From NCBI RefSeq assembly GCF_014692525.1, contig NZ_JACNYL010000001.1, positions 186,001-250,000 of the forward strand: a DNA stretch of 64,000 bases. Direction: 5' to 3'. The stretch's first letter is position 1, and every line of letters begins with the position of its first letter. Of the stretch, positions 17,928 through 25,978 are shown piece by piece. A program made the translations under genes and the position numbers. Under the pieces are notes generated by a model that saw only the letters and a list, made by a program, of their open reading frames with translations, had not been told where the DNA came from and did no database searches. Source of the DNA: Sphingobacterium chuzhouense (GTDB lineage Bacteria > Bacteroidota > Bacteroidia > Sphingobacteriales > Sphingobacteriaceae).

Positions 17928-18950
17928 ATGCAAAACATATTTATTATTTATACAGGTGGTACTATCGGGATGGTAAAAGATGTTGAAAGCGGTACATTTG
18001 TTCCGTTTGATTTTGAGTTAATTGCCCGAAACTTACCTGACTTGGACAGGTTGGATTATAAACTAACCGTCCATTCGTTTACACCTATTATTGATTCATC
18101 CAACATGAACCCCACTATTTGGGTAGAAATGGCGGAGATTATCCGAAATAACCATGACCATTATGACGGTTTCGTTATTTTGCATGGTTCTGATACCATG
18201 TCATTCTCCGCCTCGATTCTAAGTTTTATGCTGGAAGGGCTTCAAAAGCCTGTTATTCTATCTGGCTCTCAACTTCCTATTGGAGAAATCAGAACAGACG
18301 CACGAGAAAATATGATGACAGCCCTAGAAATTGCTTCTGCAAAGGAAAACGGCAAATCCATTGTACAAGAAGTGTGTATTCTATTCGATAACAAATTATT
18401 TCGGGGAAACCGTTCGTTCAAATATAACTCCGCAAAGTTTGAAGCGTTTCGCTCTCCCAACTATCCTGTTTTGGCAGAGGCGGGCATACACATCAACTAC
18501 AATCGCGAGGCTTTGCTAGATAATACGGATAAAGAGTTTATCATGCATACCGAGTTAGATAACCGTGTAGGTGTGCTCAAATTGTTTCCGGGTATCAGCC
18601 CTGTCTTTGTTCAGTCTATCTTGGATTCGAATGTACGGAGTATTGTCATGGAAACCTTTGGTTCGGGGAATACGATGACGGATAAATGGTTTCTTGATAT
18701 GCTGGAGGATACCGTAAAAAGAGGAAAAAACATAGTCGATATTTCCCAGTGCAAGGTGGGCTCTGTCGAGTTGGGCAGATATGAAACCTCCCAAGGACTC
18801 AAGGCTCTTGGTGTTCTCAATGGATACGATATGACTTTTGAAGCTGCTGTCACAAAACTGATGTACCTACAAGGGCAATTAGCCGACCAAGAAGCTGTTG
18901 CCTACTGGATAGAAAAGAATATACGAGGTGAGCTGACCGTCAATGATTAA
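17928..18950 (+). CDS. ansA: Type I (cytoplasmic) L-asparaginase
   Basis: Hydrolyses L-asparagine to aspartate and ammonia. The two catalytic threonine motifs are intact: YTGGTIGM (Thr12) and HGSDTM (Thr90 with Asp89). There is no signal peptide, and 340 residues with the SGSQLPIGEIRTDARENMM segment agrees with AnsA rather than the secreted type II enzyme. Cotranscription with tatD is likely. Confidence 0.95.
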   Translation: MQNIFIIYTGGTIGMVKDVESGTFVPFDFELIARNLPDLDRLDYKLTVHSFTPIIDSSNMNPTIWVEMAEIIRNNHDHYDGFVILHGSDTMSFSASILSFMLEGLQKPVILSGSQLPIGEIRTDARENMMTALEIASAKENGKSIVQEVCILFDNKLFRGNRSFKYNSAKFEAFRSPNYPVLAEAGIHINYNREALLDNTDKEFIMHTELDNRVGVLKLFPGISPVFVQSILDSNVRSIVMETFGSGNTMTDKWFLDMLEDTVKRGKNIVDISQCKVGSVELGRYETSQGLKALGVLNGYDMTFEAAVTKLMYLQGQLADQEAVAYWIEKNIRGELTVND

Positions 18951-18996
18951 ACTCGGCTCGCCTTTTTACGCTGCTATAATGTAACGAACAAGTTTA

Positions 18997-19014
18997 TGTA
19001 GTTTAAACACTACA
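18997..19014. promoter_or_regulatory. Candidate operator upstream of the AraC-type regulator
   Basis: TGTAGTTTAAACACTACA: arms TGTAGT and ACTACA separated by 6 nt. Related words recur close by: CTACAAACC at 19040-19048 and, 1.3 kb downstream before the pilin, GGTTTGTAG and CTACAA. The repeated TTTGTAG/CTACAAA word makes these candidate binding sites for the adjacent regulator. Confidence 0.4.
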
Positions 19015-19062
19015 TTTATTTCTTTACTTCCATCATTCCCTACAAACCTCTTTCTCCTTTAT

Positions 19063-19085
19063 TATCTTTGTGTTAGTAAATTTAT
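19063..19085 (+). promoter_or_regulatory. Likely promoter of the AraC-type regulator
   Basis: -7 element TATCTTTG (19063-19070) continuing into TGTTAGTAAATTTAT. Nearly the same string, TACCTTTG then TGTTAGAAAATTTAT, stands before the pilin gene at 20492-20514 (21 of 23 positions agree). The start site would be near 19077, giving a leader of about 39 nt. Confidence 0.55.
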
Positions 19086-19115
19086 TTTACGTCTACCTTA
19101 TTATCTATAGGAAAA

Positions 19116-19913
19116 ATGAATACGTGGGAATTATTAACCGGTGAACAGATTCATACTCGGATTGGTCATAACGATTGGGAAAAGCTTCCTTACAATTTGG
19201 TTTTTGAATTTTATTTAGACGCTAAAGGAGTCACAAATCGCGATCATATCACCTTATTTCTTAATTACCAGCTGGAGGACTTCCCTTATAACGATTCTTC
19301 CTACTATCTTTTTGTCGAAAAGCAATTATTGCGATCAGCAACGGAAATCGACATGTTAATCAGCGAAGAGCAACCCTTATCTATTAAAATCAATGACTTA
19401 GATAGAAGTTATATTTTCCATCTGATTAAAATGTTATTAAAAAATGGGCAACTTCGTAATTCAGAATTAAGCCAACAGTTTGTTAGCAATATTGCAGAAC
19501 AATTGTTACTGCTTATTATGGTTAATAAAAATGCAGATACACCCCAAATTAAACTTACGCCTGTTAATCGCTATAGTTTAATAGCGTTGAATTTTGTAGA
19601 TTATATCAAACAAGAGATCCGCGATCATAAAACTGTACATTATTATGCAGATAGATTGGGGGTTACCGAAAAGACACTCAGCAAAGCTACACGCATAACA
19701 TTGAAAATTACGCCAAAGGATCTTATCCAAAAAGTACTCGCAGACGAAGCCATGAACTTACTGCAATACACCGATAAAACAGTAAAAGAAATTGGCTATG
19801 AATTAGGGATTGACGAAATTAATAATTTTAGCAGTTTTTTCAAGAAGATGACCGATATGACACCCACTGAATATCGAAAACTGAAAAAGCGCGAATCCCA
19901 TCTTTCTAATTAA
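19116..19913 (+). CDS. AraC-family transcriptional regulator, probable controller of the pilus locus
   Basis: 265 residues. The C-terminal part (about 165-262) is an AraC/XylS double helix-turn-helix: YYADRLGVTEKTLSKATR for the first and VKEIGYELGIDEINNFSSFF with DMTPTEYRKL for the second, the most conserved part of the family. The N-terminal 160 residues are not a clear cupin and I do not recognise the effector domain. It lies just upstream of the pilin-chaperone-usher genes on the same strand and shares a promoter-region string with the pilin gene. AraC-type activators such as Rns/CfaD control CS1-type pili in enterobacteria, which makes the same job here plausible but unproven. Confidence 0.85.
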   Translation: MNTWELLTGEQIHTRIGHNDWEKLPYNLVFEFYLDAKGVTNRDHITLFLNYQLEDFPYNDSSYYLFVEKQLLRSATEIDMLISEEQPLSIKINDLDRSYIFHLIKMLLKNGQLRNSELSQQFVSNIAEQLLLLIMVNKNADTPQIKLTPVNRYSLIALNFVDYIKQEIRDHKTVHYYADRLGVTEKTLSKATRITLKITPKDLIQKVLADEAMNLLQYTDKTVKEIGYELGIDEINNFSSFFKKMTDMTPTEYRKLKKRESHLSN

Positions 19914-20035
19914 CGGGATTTGGTTTCTGTCAACCCTGGAAATGATTTTCATCACACTTTAAATTCTTCCCATGTCTACGCTTGCTACTTCAGGCTATAA
20001 ACGTTATATTAGTAGTATAAGAAAGGAGCGGTGCT

Positions 20036-20353
20036 ATGAAAGTCAACATTTTATTAAGCGTTTTACTACTTTTTATCATGGGTTTTATAGAAACCAAAGG
20101 TCAAGTTACTATCCACCTTATTCTCCATCCTATCGAGCAAACCATTACTCTTGAAGACGAAATAGACAGCTTAGACGTGAATTACAATCCCGTTATGGCT
20201 AATGTCAGTAAACAACAACTCGCCGACGGGTTACAAGAACTTAAGGCAGTTTATCCACAGATCAATATAGGCGACAAAGTTGATGATATAGAAATCCCCC
20301 CTCAGCCTATCGGAGATCACGCTGTTATTTTATATAGTATAGAAGCTAAGTAA
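20036..20353 (+). CDS. Short secreted pilin-like protein
   Basis: 105 residues with a signal peptide (cut near ETKG-QV, about residue 22). The mature N-terminus VTIHLILHPIEQTITL lines up with VTLNVKLNPIQTLTV of the pilin encoded next, LDVNYNPVMANVSKQQLADG with the pilin's VDLEYKTKDDYLKG, and its end HAVILYSIEAK with TTVMYEIVAK. The central 80 or so residues of the pilin fold are missing. It may be a minor subunit, an initiator or terminator of the fibre, or a decaying copy with its reading frame intact. AAAGGAG lies 8 nt before the ATG, an unusually good Shine-Dalgarno sequence for this phylum. Confidence 0.65.
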   Translation: MKVNILLSVLLLFIMGFIETKGQVTIHLILHPIEQTITLEDEIDSLDVNYNPVMANVSKQQLADGLQELKAVYPQINIGDKVDDIEIPPQPIGDHAVILYSIEAK

Positions 20354-20365
20354 GGATACACTACC

Positions 20366-20405
20366 GGTTTGTAGCACTACAACTACAAATAAAAATCTTT
20401 GTAGG
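20366..20405. promoter_or_regulatory. Cluster of TTTGTAG / CTACAAA words upstream of the pilin gene
   Basis: GGTTTGTAG at 20366-20374, a perfect palindrome TTGTAGCACTACAA at 20369-20382, CTACAAA at 20383-20389 and CTTTGTAGG at 20397-20405. The same words occur upstream of the AraC-type regulator gene (18997-19048). The cluster ends about 87 nt before the pilin -7 element, a suitable place for an activator. Confidence 0.45.
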
Positions 20406-20491
20406 TCCAATATTACAACATATTATTCTGTACAACCTAAACATATATACTATTGGCGTAATTTTATACCTCTTCTTCAGAAATTGCCCCC

Positions 20492-20514
20492 TACCTTTGT
20501 GTTAGAAAATTTAT
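20492..20514 (+). promoter_or_regulatory. Likely pilin promoter
   Basis: TACCTTTG (20492-20499) fits the Bacteroidota -7 consensus and runs into TGTTAGAAAATTTAT, nearly identical to the promoter region of the upstream regulator. I see no clear -33 TTTG at the usual distance, consistent with an activator-dependent promoter. The leader would be about 40 nt. Confidence 0.55.
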
Positions 20515-20546
20515 CATAACAACTTAGAAAAATTATACTACACAAC

Positions 20547-21110
20547 ATGAAAAAAATCATTACTCTTTTAGCTTTCACAGCCGTTTTAGGAATCACCGGT
20601 GCAAATGCTAATTCTGGTCCTGGCGATGGCAACGGAGGTAACGGGTCGGTCACTTTAAACGTGAAGCTTAACCCTATCCAAACGCTAACGGTAAACAGCA
20701 ATCAAAAGGTCGTTGACTTGGAATATAAAACGAAAGACGACTATTTAAAAGGGGTTGCATCTACGCAAGAAAACCATTTAACTGTTTTTAGTACAGGAGG
20801 ATTTAACATCAATGTAAAAAGCTCGTCTGCGCAGTTAACTGGAAGCCAAGACAATATTGATGCGTCGACTATCCAAATTACGGCAGCGAACGGAACTAGC
20901 ACAACGTTACCGAGCAGCGGTTTCGAAACCAAAGCTTTAGGCGGAAGCGGGGAGACAATCGTTACGTCGGATGTAGGTGGCGCTGAATTAAACTTCAACG
21001 TAACTTACAAAGGAAAGGGCGACAACGAATACATTAATAAGTATTACAATTCGGAAAGTCCAACAACAGTTTACACGACCACAGTGATGTACGAGATTGT
21101 TGCAAAATAG
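20547..21110 (+). CDS. Probable major pilin subunit (CS1/CFA-I-like)
   Basis: 187 residues; signal peptide to about residue 21 (LGITGANA), then a Gly/Asn-rich linker and a strand of alternating hydrophobic residues, VTLNVKLNPIQTLTV (35-49). Such an N-terminal strand is what donor-strand exchange needs. The rest looks all-beta (VVDLEYKTKDDYLKG, FNINVKSSSAQL, LNFNVTYKGKG, TTTVMYEIVAK at the C-terminus) and has no cysteine. Size, strand pattern and absence of disulfides recall CfaB of CFA/I fimbriae, although I cannot compute an alignment. The tip protein and the short upstream protein share this domain. It has its own promoter and is followed by a terminator-like hairpin, which fits an abundant product. 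Alternative: a secreted beta-sandwich protein that does not polymerise. Confidence 0.7.
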   Translation: MKKIITLLAFTAVLGITGANANSGPGDGNGGNGSVTLNVKLNPIQTLTVNSNQKVVDLEYKTKDDYLKGVASTQENHLTVFSTGGFNINVKSSSAQLTGSQDNIDASTIQITAANGTSTTLPSSGFETKALGGSGETIVTSDVGGAELNFNVTYKGKGDNEYINKYYNSESPTTVYTTTVMYEIVAK

Positions 21111-21146
21111 TTTCAGCGAATAAAGCAAACAACAATTTGAGCTTTA

Positions 21147-21185
21147 GAGAACCAGATACGCTGAAACGCTATCTGGTCTCTTTTT
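21147..21185 (+). terminator. Terminator or attenuator between pilin and chaperone genes
   Basis: Stem GAGAACCAGATA / TATCTGGTCTC (11 bp with one bulged A), 11-nt loop, then five T. It lies 37 nt after the pilin stop and ends 8 nt before the chaperone ATG. Partial read-through would give much pilin and little assembly machinery, as seen in many pilus operons. Confidence 0.8.
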
Positions 21186-21193
21186 AAATAGAT

Positions 21194-21991
21194 ATGGCAT
21201 TACCAAAATACATCTTTCTTTTCCTGTTGGTAAGTATTCGGGCTTTTTCGGCCCTCGGCCAAACAGGGATATCTGTTACTCCCCCGCGAGTTTATTTTGA
21301 AATCAATCCGGGAGAATCGCGCCGTGAGCAGATCACTGTTACAAATGTGAGCAAAAGCCATCGGTTGGATCTGGCTATTTCGTTAAATGACTGGTTGTAC
21401 TCACGAGAAGGAGATAATATCATTGTACCGGCTGACACGTTGCCTACTTCTTCTGCTGCTTGGGTCAGCTTCGAAGGGGATTCTTACTTCTCCCTCGCCC
21501 CCGGTGAAAGGAAAGATATCGGTGTTGTCGTCAATCGTCCGACGAGCGCATCTACGGAGGACGTCTACACGACAATGCTTTTCGTAACACAATTAAACCC
21601 TATTGATGATATTGACAGCAAGGGTGCTCAAATTAAGGTTGCCATTCGTTCGGGCATTAAACTATTTGTTCGTTCCAATCGACCACGAAATGTTATGCTT
21701 AATATCCATAATGGCTATTACGATACAGAACATAAGCGATTAGGCATTGAATTTATCAATGAAGGAAATGTATGGGCGAATGGTGATATCAAAACAGAAT
21801 TGCTAAATAACCGTACGGGAGAGATAAGACGATTAGAAAACACGGTATTTTATACGATGCCTAAAGACGATCGCCTTCAATTTATCCCACTTCCTGAAAA
21901 TCTCCCCATCGGTTTGTATACGGCAACTGTCATATTAGACGCTGGAAATAACACTATTGAAGCTGCAGAGATAGAATTTGAACATGAATAG
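21194..21991 (+). CDS. Periplasmic pilus-assembly chaperone (PapD/CfaA-like)
   Basis: 265 residues with a signal peptide (cut near SALG-QT, about residue 22). The mature protein begins GISVTPPRVYFEINPGESRR and continues EQITVTNVSKSHRLDL, the opening strands of a PapD-type immunoglobulin domain. Two such domains fit the length: about 24-150 (ending with LFVTQLN) and 155-265 (ATVILDAGNNTIEAAEIEF at the end). A long edge strand VKVAIRSGIKLFVRSN-like region (IKVAIRSGIKLFV near 153) corresponds to the donor strand/linker. Expected role: cap and fold pilin subunits in the periplasm and deliver them to the outer-membrane usher. The neighbours on both sides support this. The stop overlaps the next start by 8 nt. 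Confidence 0.75.
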   Translation: MALPKYIFLFLLVSIRAFSALGQTGISVTPPRVYFEINPGESRREQITVTNVSKSHRLDLAISLNDWLYSREGDNIIVPADTLPTSSAAWVSFEGDSYFSLAPGERKDIGVVVNRPTSASTEDVYTTMLFVTQLNPIDDIDSKGAQIKVAIRSGIKLFVRSNRPRNVMLNIHNGYYDTEHKRLGIEFINEGNVWANGDIKTELLNNRTGEIRRLENTVFYTMPKDDRLQFIPLPENLPIGLYTATVILDAGNNTIEAAEIEFEHE

Positions 21992-23033
21992 CCTGATTCG
22001 ACATATCGTACTTTTTATTACTCTATGTTTTGTGGGAGAAACGCGTGCTCAGCTACAGTTTCAGCTCAATTCTAGCAACAACTGGTGGAGCGTGAATAAT
22101 TATTCAGGAACTACGTCAAACAATGCCTATGTACTAAAATTCGTATACAACGGAACATATCTTCATGTACCGAACTGGCGTATTGCTGCTCGCCTACGTG
22201 GCCCAATTGCTACGAACAGCAGTCAAGTATTCCCGGCCGATAAAATTACTTTTAAGATTACAAATACTTCCGGAAACTCGAATCCTCCAAGTGTCGGCGG
22301 CATTCCAGTTCCCCCATTTGTAAATCTTGCTCCATCTCCTGCTGAAGTATTTCTAGTACCGCAATCACAGATACCCTTATCGTTCCAATCAGAATACAAT
22401 GGATACTATGAATTTCTTTTATATTTTGACTTCGTAATACAACCGGGAAGCTATCTCGCAGAATTGACCAATAAAGACGGTAGTAGCTATCACCAAACCT
22501 ACTCCATGCCAATCGATTTCATAGCTTATGACGGTTTTGGGAATGAGATTGGAAAAATAGAACACAATTATACGATAGCGGTAGCTCCATTACAAGGTAC
22601 CCCCCCTTCGCAGAACAATTATAGTCTCAAAATAGTAGGAAATGCACAAAATGCCTTGTTGGAATATAAGACAATCGCGGACTACAGAGAAGGTGCATCG
22701 GTCAATTACCCGAGAGCACTGGCTATAAGCAGTAATACAGCATACCAATTGTCCGTGCGTTCTGTAAACCCCACGTTGACTTCCTCCACGGGCGAAACAC
22801 TTCCCTTGGATATAGTACGTCTCGAAGTAACACCAGACGATGGTCAACCTGTATCGATCCAAGATATTCCATTGCAACAGACTTCACAGGTCGTTATCAG
22901 AGGAAACACAACCAACAACAATTACGAGCATTTCAACATGCGCTACCATAGTAAAGGTATGCAACCACATCTACTGGAGGCCAGACCACTTCTCTATTCC
23001 ACCGTTTTGGAATTTGAAATTACTCCTCAATAG
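21984..23033 (+). CDS. Two-domain pilus tip subunit or adhesin
   Basis: 349 residues from the ATG (a TTG two codons upstream is also open). Signal peptide to about residue 22 (GETRA-QL). Residues 24-200 form a separate domain not shared with the pilin (NNWWSVNNYSG, PNWRIAARLRGPI, GYYEFLLYFDFVIQPGSY), a candidate binding domain. Residues 210-349 resemble the pilin: LLEYKTIADYREGASV (225-240) against LEYKTKDDYLKGVAS, FNMRYHSKG against FNVTYKGKG, and YSTVLEFEITPQ against YTTTVMYEIVAK at the end. A binding domain joined to a pilin domain is the plan of CfaE-type tip adhesins, which are of like length (about 360 residues). The ATG overlaps the chaperone stop, and the usher ATG follows the stop at once, so the three are translationally coupled. 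Confidence 0.65.
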   Translation: MNSLIRHIVLFITLCFVGETRAQLQFQLNSSNNWWSVNNYSGTTSNNAYVLKFVYNGTYLHVPNWRIAARLRGPIATNSSQVFPADKITFKITNTSGNSNPPSVGGIPVPPFVNLAPSPAEVFLVPQSQIPLSFQSEYNGYYEFLLYFDFVIQPGSYLAELTNKDGSSYHQTYSMPIDFIAYDGFGNEIGKIEHNYTIAVAPLQGTPPSQNNYSLKIVGNAQNALLEYKTIADYREGASVNYPRALAISSNTAYQLSVRSVNPTLTSSTGETLPLDIVRLEVTPDDGQPVSIQDIPLQQTSQVVIRGNTTNNNYEHFNMRYHSKGMQPHLLEARPLLYSTVLEFEITPQ

Positions 23034-25829
23034 ATGTTTCGAACTTATTTTCTTTCGTGCATATGGTCTATTATCTTGACCTGCGGCTGTTCCGTTGTTA
23101 CGGCTCAAACAGACGATCGTCCCCATGTGCATCTCAGGATCGAGCAAAAAGAAGTGACTAAAGGAGACCGTACTTTTCCATTACTGTTAAAGGTGGAAAA
23201 TTTTCGCGATCAGATTTTCCAAGGGTTTATACGATGGGAAGCCGATGGGGCATTCCGTAGCTTAAAAGGAGATTCCCTCTTCATAGAGGTGGAAGCAAAT
23301 CAACAACGTTATCTAGCCCTCCGCCTCCTTCCTACGCCGAAAGCAAACGCAGGAAAAAATGAAATCCGTTTCTCGCTTTGGGATAACGAGACAAAAACAT
23401 CAATTCAAGAAACGAAAGAAAATATTTCTTTGGAGGAGAAAGTGCAATTGCTCATACGCCCCAGTCAAGAAGAAATCATTGTTTCCAATAATCTGGACTC
23501 TATAGATCTTACACTCCTCATAGCCAACAATGGGAACACATCTCAAGATTTGGAACTAGTATATAATTTCCCGGTACCGATAAATGGTAGTAATAGCTTT
23601 ATACGCCAGGTGCAACTCTTTCCTGGAAGTGATTCCAGTTTGACGTTCCGTTTTCTGATGCCTCCCAGTTTACGGGAAACAAATGAGTTTCGAGTACAGA
23701 TTACGGCGGTAGGTGGAACATCCAAACAAGTTCTAGGTCATAGCAATATCGTAGTCAAAAATCTGCGAAGTAGTAGAAGTTACAGTCAGCGTGATAACGA
23801 TCAAGCTTTTCAATTCCATCACCTTAACAATGGAATCAACATTAGCCGTAGAATGCAGGGAGATCTAGCTACCTATCAATTATATGGTGGCGGCGCGGTA
23901 AATTTAAACAAAGGGATGCTTGCCCTTAATGGCAATCTTTCTTATAATACGGCTACCGACGATTTTTATGCTTCCGGCACCTCGCTGCGATACGGCCTCG
24001 ACAATCTCGAAGTAGAAATGGGAAGTATCAACACAAACAGTGAAGCCAATCTTTTTGGAAGAGGTATTAAAGTGAGTTATAAAGACTCCGACGACCAACA
24101 TAGTTATAGCGTTGGTATTGTGGATAATCAATTTAACGTACTCAGTTCGGAACAGCTATTTAAGCGAGGTTATGCTATTTTCGGAGAAGCAATCTTGGGT
24201 ACAAATAACTTGCAAAAACAATGGAAAAGCCAGTTTGCATTTAAACAAGATCCTTATGAGGATCTCCAGAGCGAACTTTTCAGTATACACCTTAAACGTA
24301 CTATTTCATCTTCTTACAGTATGGAATTTCGCGGGCATGGTGCACTCAGCCAATATCACTACTTACAACGTAACCGAGCAGACGGTGCCTTCGAGTTTAT
24401 ACAACGTGGTCGCCTTAGAAGCTGGAATTGGAGTGGAAATTACTTTTTCAGCAGTAATTATTTTCCGGGTATACGTCGCGGAACCTGGTTTGTTAACCAT
24501 ACCATGAACAAACAATTTGACAATACGGCATCATTATGGGGTAGCTTCAACTTCGCGAATTATACACCAAAATCATACGTATTTAGATATGATTACCACA
24601 ACCAAAATTTAAGAGGCGAGATAGGCATGCGCTTTCCGAAATGGAATCAATTAACACCAGGTGCACGCCTTCAGTTTGAGCAAGAAAAGAGTGACAACTA
24701 TAGCGTCTTGTTCTCCACACATAACGCTACAAAATTACAGGCTGTTCGTTTGGTCGAAGACTTGAATTGGCAAAGTTCCAATTACCAGCATGCCGTGTAT
24801 CTGTCATTCGATAACGGGCTCGCACGCTATCCATTTTCAGACCGTTGGAAGTTTCAAGCCCGTGGAACACTTACATACGCTTTTGCAGGTTTACAATTGA
24901 TGGGAAACTACCAACGTGGGGCATATTATCTCGCTGAATATTTAAATAGTCAGTACGTAAACGCCCAACGATTAGAGCGCTTGACATTGAACGCTTCTTA
25001 TTTTCAAAATTTTTTTCAAGACAAATTGCAAACAAATGTAGGAATAGGATATTTTGGTGATTTTTTAGGAAGCCAGAACCCAACCTCCTATGCCAACATA
25101 AGATATGCTTTAACGGATCGTATACGGGTGTTCTTGAATGGTAGCTGGTATCAATATAGTTATACAAGCAATACAAAAAATCAAGTAACGTCAATAGAGG
25201 GTGGGCTGAGTCTATCTTTTGCTAAAAAGCAGGTTTCTAGCAAAAAGAAAGGACGCCTTGAAATCGTTTGTTTCTATGACGAAAACTCAAATGATATATG
25301 GGACGAAGGAGAACAGCCAGCAAGTGCTGTAACTATTGCTGTCAACAACGAAGTTTTCAGCAGTGATATGAACGGTAAAGTTCGCTATAGTATGCTCCCT
25401 TACGGAATTTACTCAATACACGGTGGCCTTAAGGACAACTGGTATTTTAAAAATCACGAAGTAAGCCTTTCTTCAGGTACGACGAAATTAACCATTCCGC
25501 TTAAACAAACGGGCACGTTGATTGGAAATATTCGATATGTTTTTGACGAACATCTTGCCAATGATGTGGAGGCCAAATATGCGGGCATTGCCGTTGTAGT
25601 AACCCGCGGCGATTTCTCTAAGCACGTAGTCACCGATAACGACGGGAATTTTACTATCAATTTACCTAAGGGAAAATATTTGCTCCAATTGGATCACACG
25701 ACACTTCCCGAGCTGGTAACTTGTGAAAATCCAATACAAGAAGTAGAAATAACCAATAACAAAATCAATAAGATACCAGCGTTCATCTTAAACGTTCAAA
25801 ATAGAAAGATCAGATTGAAGAGATTTTAA
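23034..25829 (+). CDS. Usher-like outer-membrane beta-barrel protein
   Basis: 931 residues, signal peptide to about residue 24 (SVVTA-QT). Residues 30-245 look like two Ig-like domains (HVHLRIEQKEVTKGDRTFPL; DLTLLIANNGNTSQDLELVY). About 260-730 alternate short hydrophobic strands and turns with many aromatic residues, as in an outer-membrane barrel; LEVEMGSINTNSEANLFGRG (near 325) is reminiscent of the usher segment before the plug. The C-terminal 200 residues hold a calcium-loop-like DENSNDIWDEGE (about 753) and two carboxypeptidase-regulatory-like domains (MNGKVRYSMLPYGIYSI; TDNDGNFTINLPKGKYLLQL). The protein ends in KRF, a terminal aromatic as in barrel proteins. Gene context and a length near that of CfaC/FimD-type ushers argue for an usher. 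Sequence is highly divergent, and I cannot recognise a plug domain with certainty. Confidence 0.6.
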   Translation: MFRTYFLSCIWSIILTCGCSVVTAQTDDRPHVHLRIEQKEVTKGDRTFPLLLKVENFRDQIFQGFIRWEADGAFRSLKGDSLFIEVEANQQRYLALRLLPTPKANAGKNEIRFSLWDNETKTSIQETKENISLEEKVQLLIRPSQEEIIVSNNLDSIDLTLLIANNGNTSQDLELVYNFPVPINGSNSFIRQVQLFPGSDSSLTFRFLMPPSLRETNEFRVQITAVGGTSKQVLGHSNIVVKNLRSSRSYSQRDNDQAFQFHHLNNGINISRRMQGDLATYQLYGGGAVNLNKGMLALNGNLSYNTATDDFYASGTSLRYGLDNLEVEMGSINTNSEANLFGRGIKVSYKDSDDQHSYSVGIVDNQFNVLSSEQLFKRGYAIFGEAILGTNNLQKQWKSQFAFKQDPYEDLQSELFSIHLKRTISSSYSMEFRGHGALSQYHYLQRNRADGAFEFIQRGRLRSWNWSGNYFFSSNYFPGIRRGTWFVNHTMNKQFDNTASLWGSFNFANYTPKSYVFRYDYHNQNLRGEIGMRFPKWNQLTPGARLQFEQEKSDNYSVLFSTHNATKLQAVRLVEDLNWQSSNYQHAVYLSFDNGLARYPFSDRWKFQARGTLTYAFAGLQLMGNYQRGAYYLAEYLNSQYVNAQRLERLTLNASYFQNFFQDKLQTNVGIGYFGDFLGSQNPTSYANIRYALTDRIRVFLNGSWYQYSYTSNTKNQVTSIEGGLSLSFAKKQVSSKKKGRLEIVCFYDENSNDIWDEGEQPASAVTIAVNNEVFSSDMNGKVRYSMLPYGIYSIHGGLKDNWYFKNHEVSLSSGTTKLTIPLKQTGTLIGNIRYVFDEHLANDVEAKYAGIAVVVTRGDFSKHVVTDNDGNFTINLPKGKYLLQLDHTTLPELVTCENPIQEVEITNNKINKIPAFILNVQNRKIRLKRF

Positions 25830-25856
25830 ACATCTGTCCCAATTTAAAAATATTAT

Positions 25857-25864
25857 TATATTTG
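25857..25864 (+). promoter_or_regulatory. -7 element of the ECF sigma gene
   Basis: TATATTTG, a perfect TANNTTTG match, 115 nt before the sigma-factor ATG and 28 nt after the usher stop, so the sigma/FecR/SusCD genes probably start a separate transcript. No clear -33 element. Confidence 0.45.
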
Positions 25865-25978
25865 TTTGGTGCTAAGGGAATAAGCTAGCTTAGAGATTTC
25901 TAAAGTTAAAGCTAAATTAAGCCTAAGTTAATATCAAATTGCTTACTTAGCCAAAAAAGTTACCGTGTTCACCAACGT

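Noticed and set aside
23034..25829. The 931-residue protein as a TonB-dependent receptor
   Set aside because: No TonB box or plug motifs such as those in the three real receptors of this window; Ig-like N-terminal domains and the pilus-type neighbours fit an usher-like protein better.
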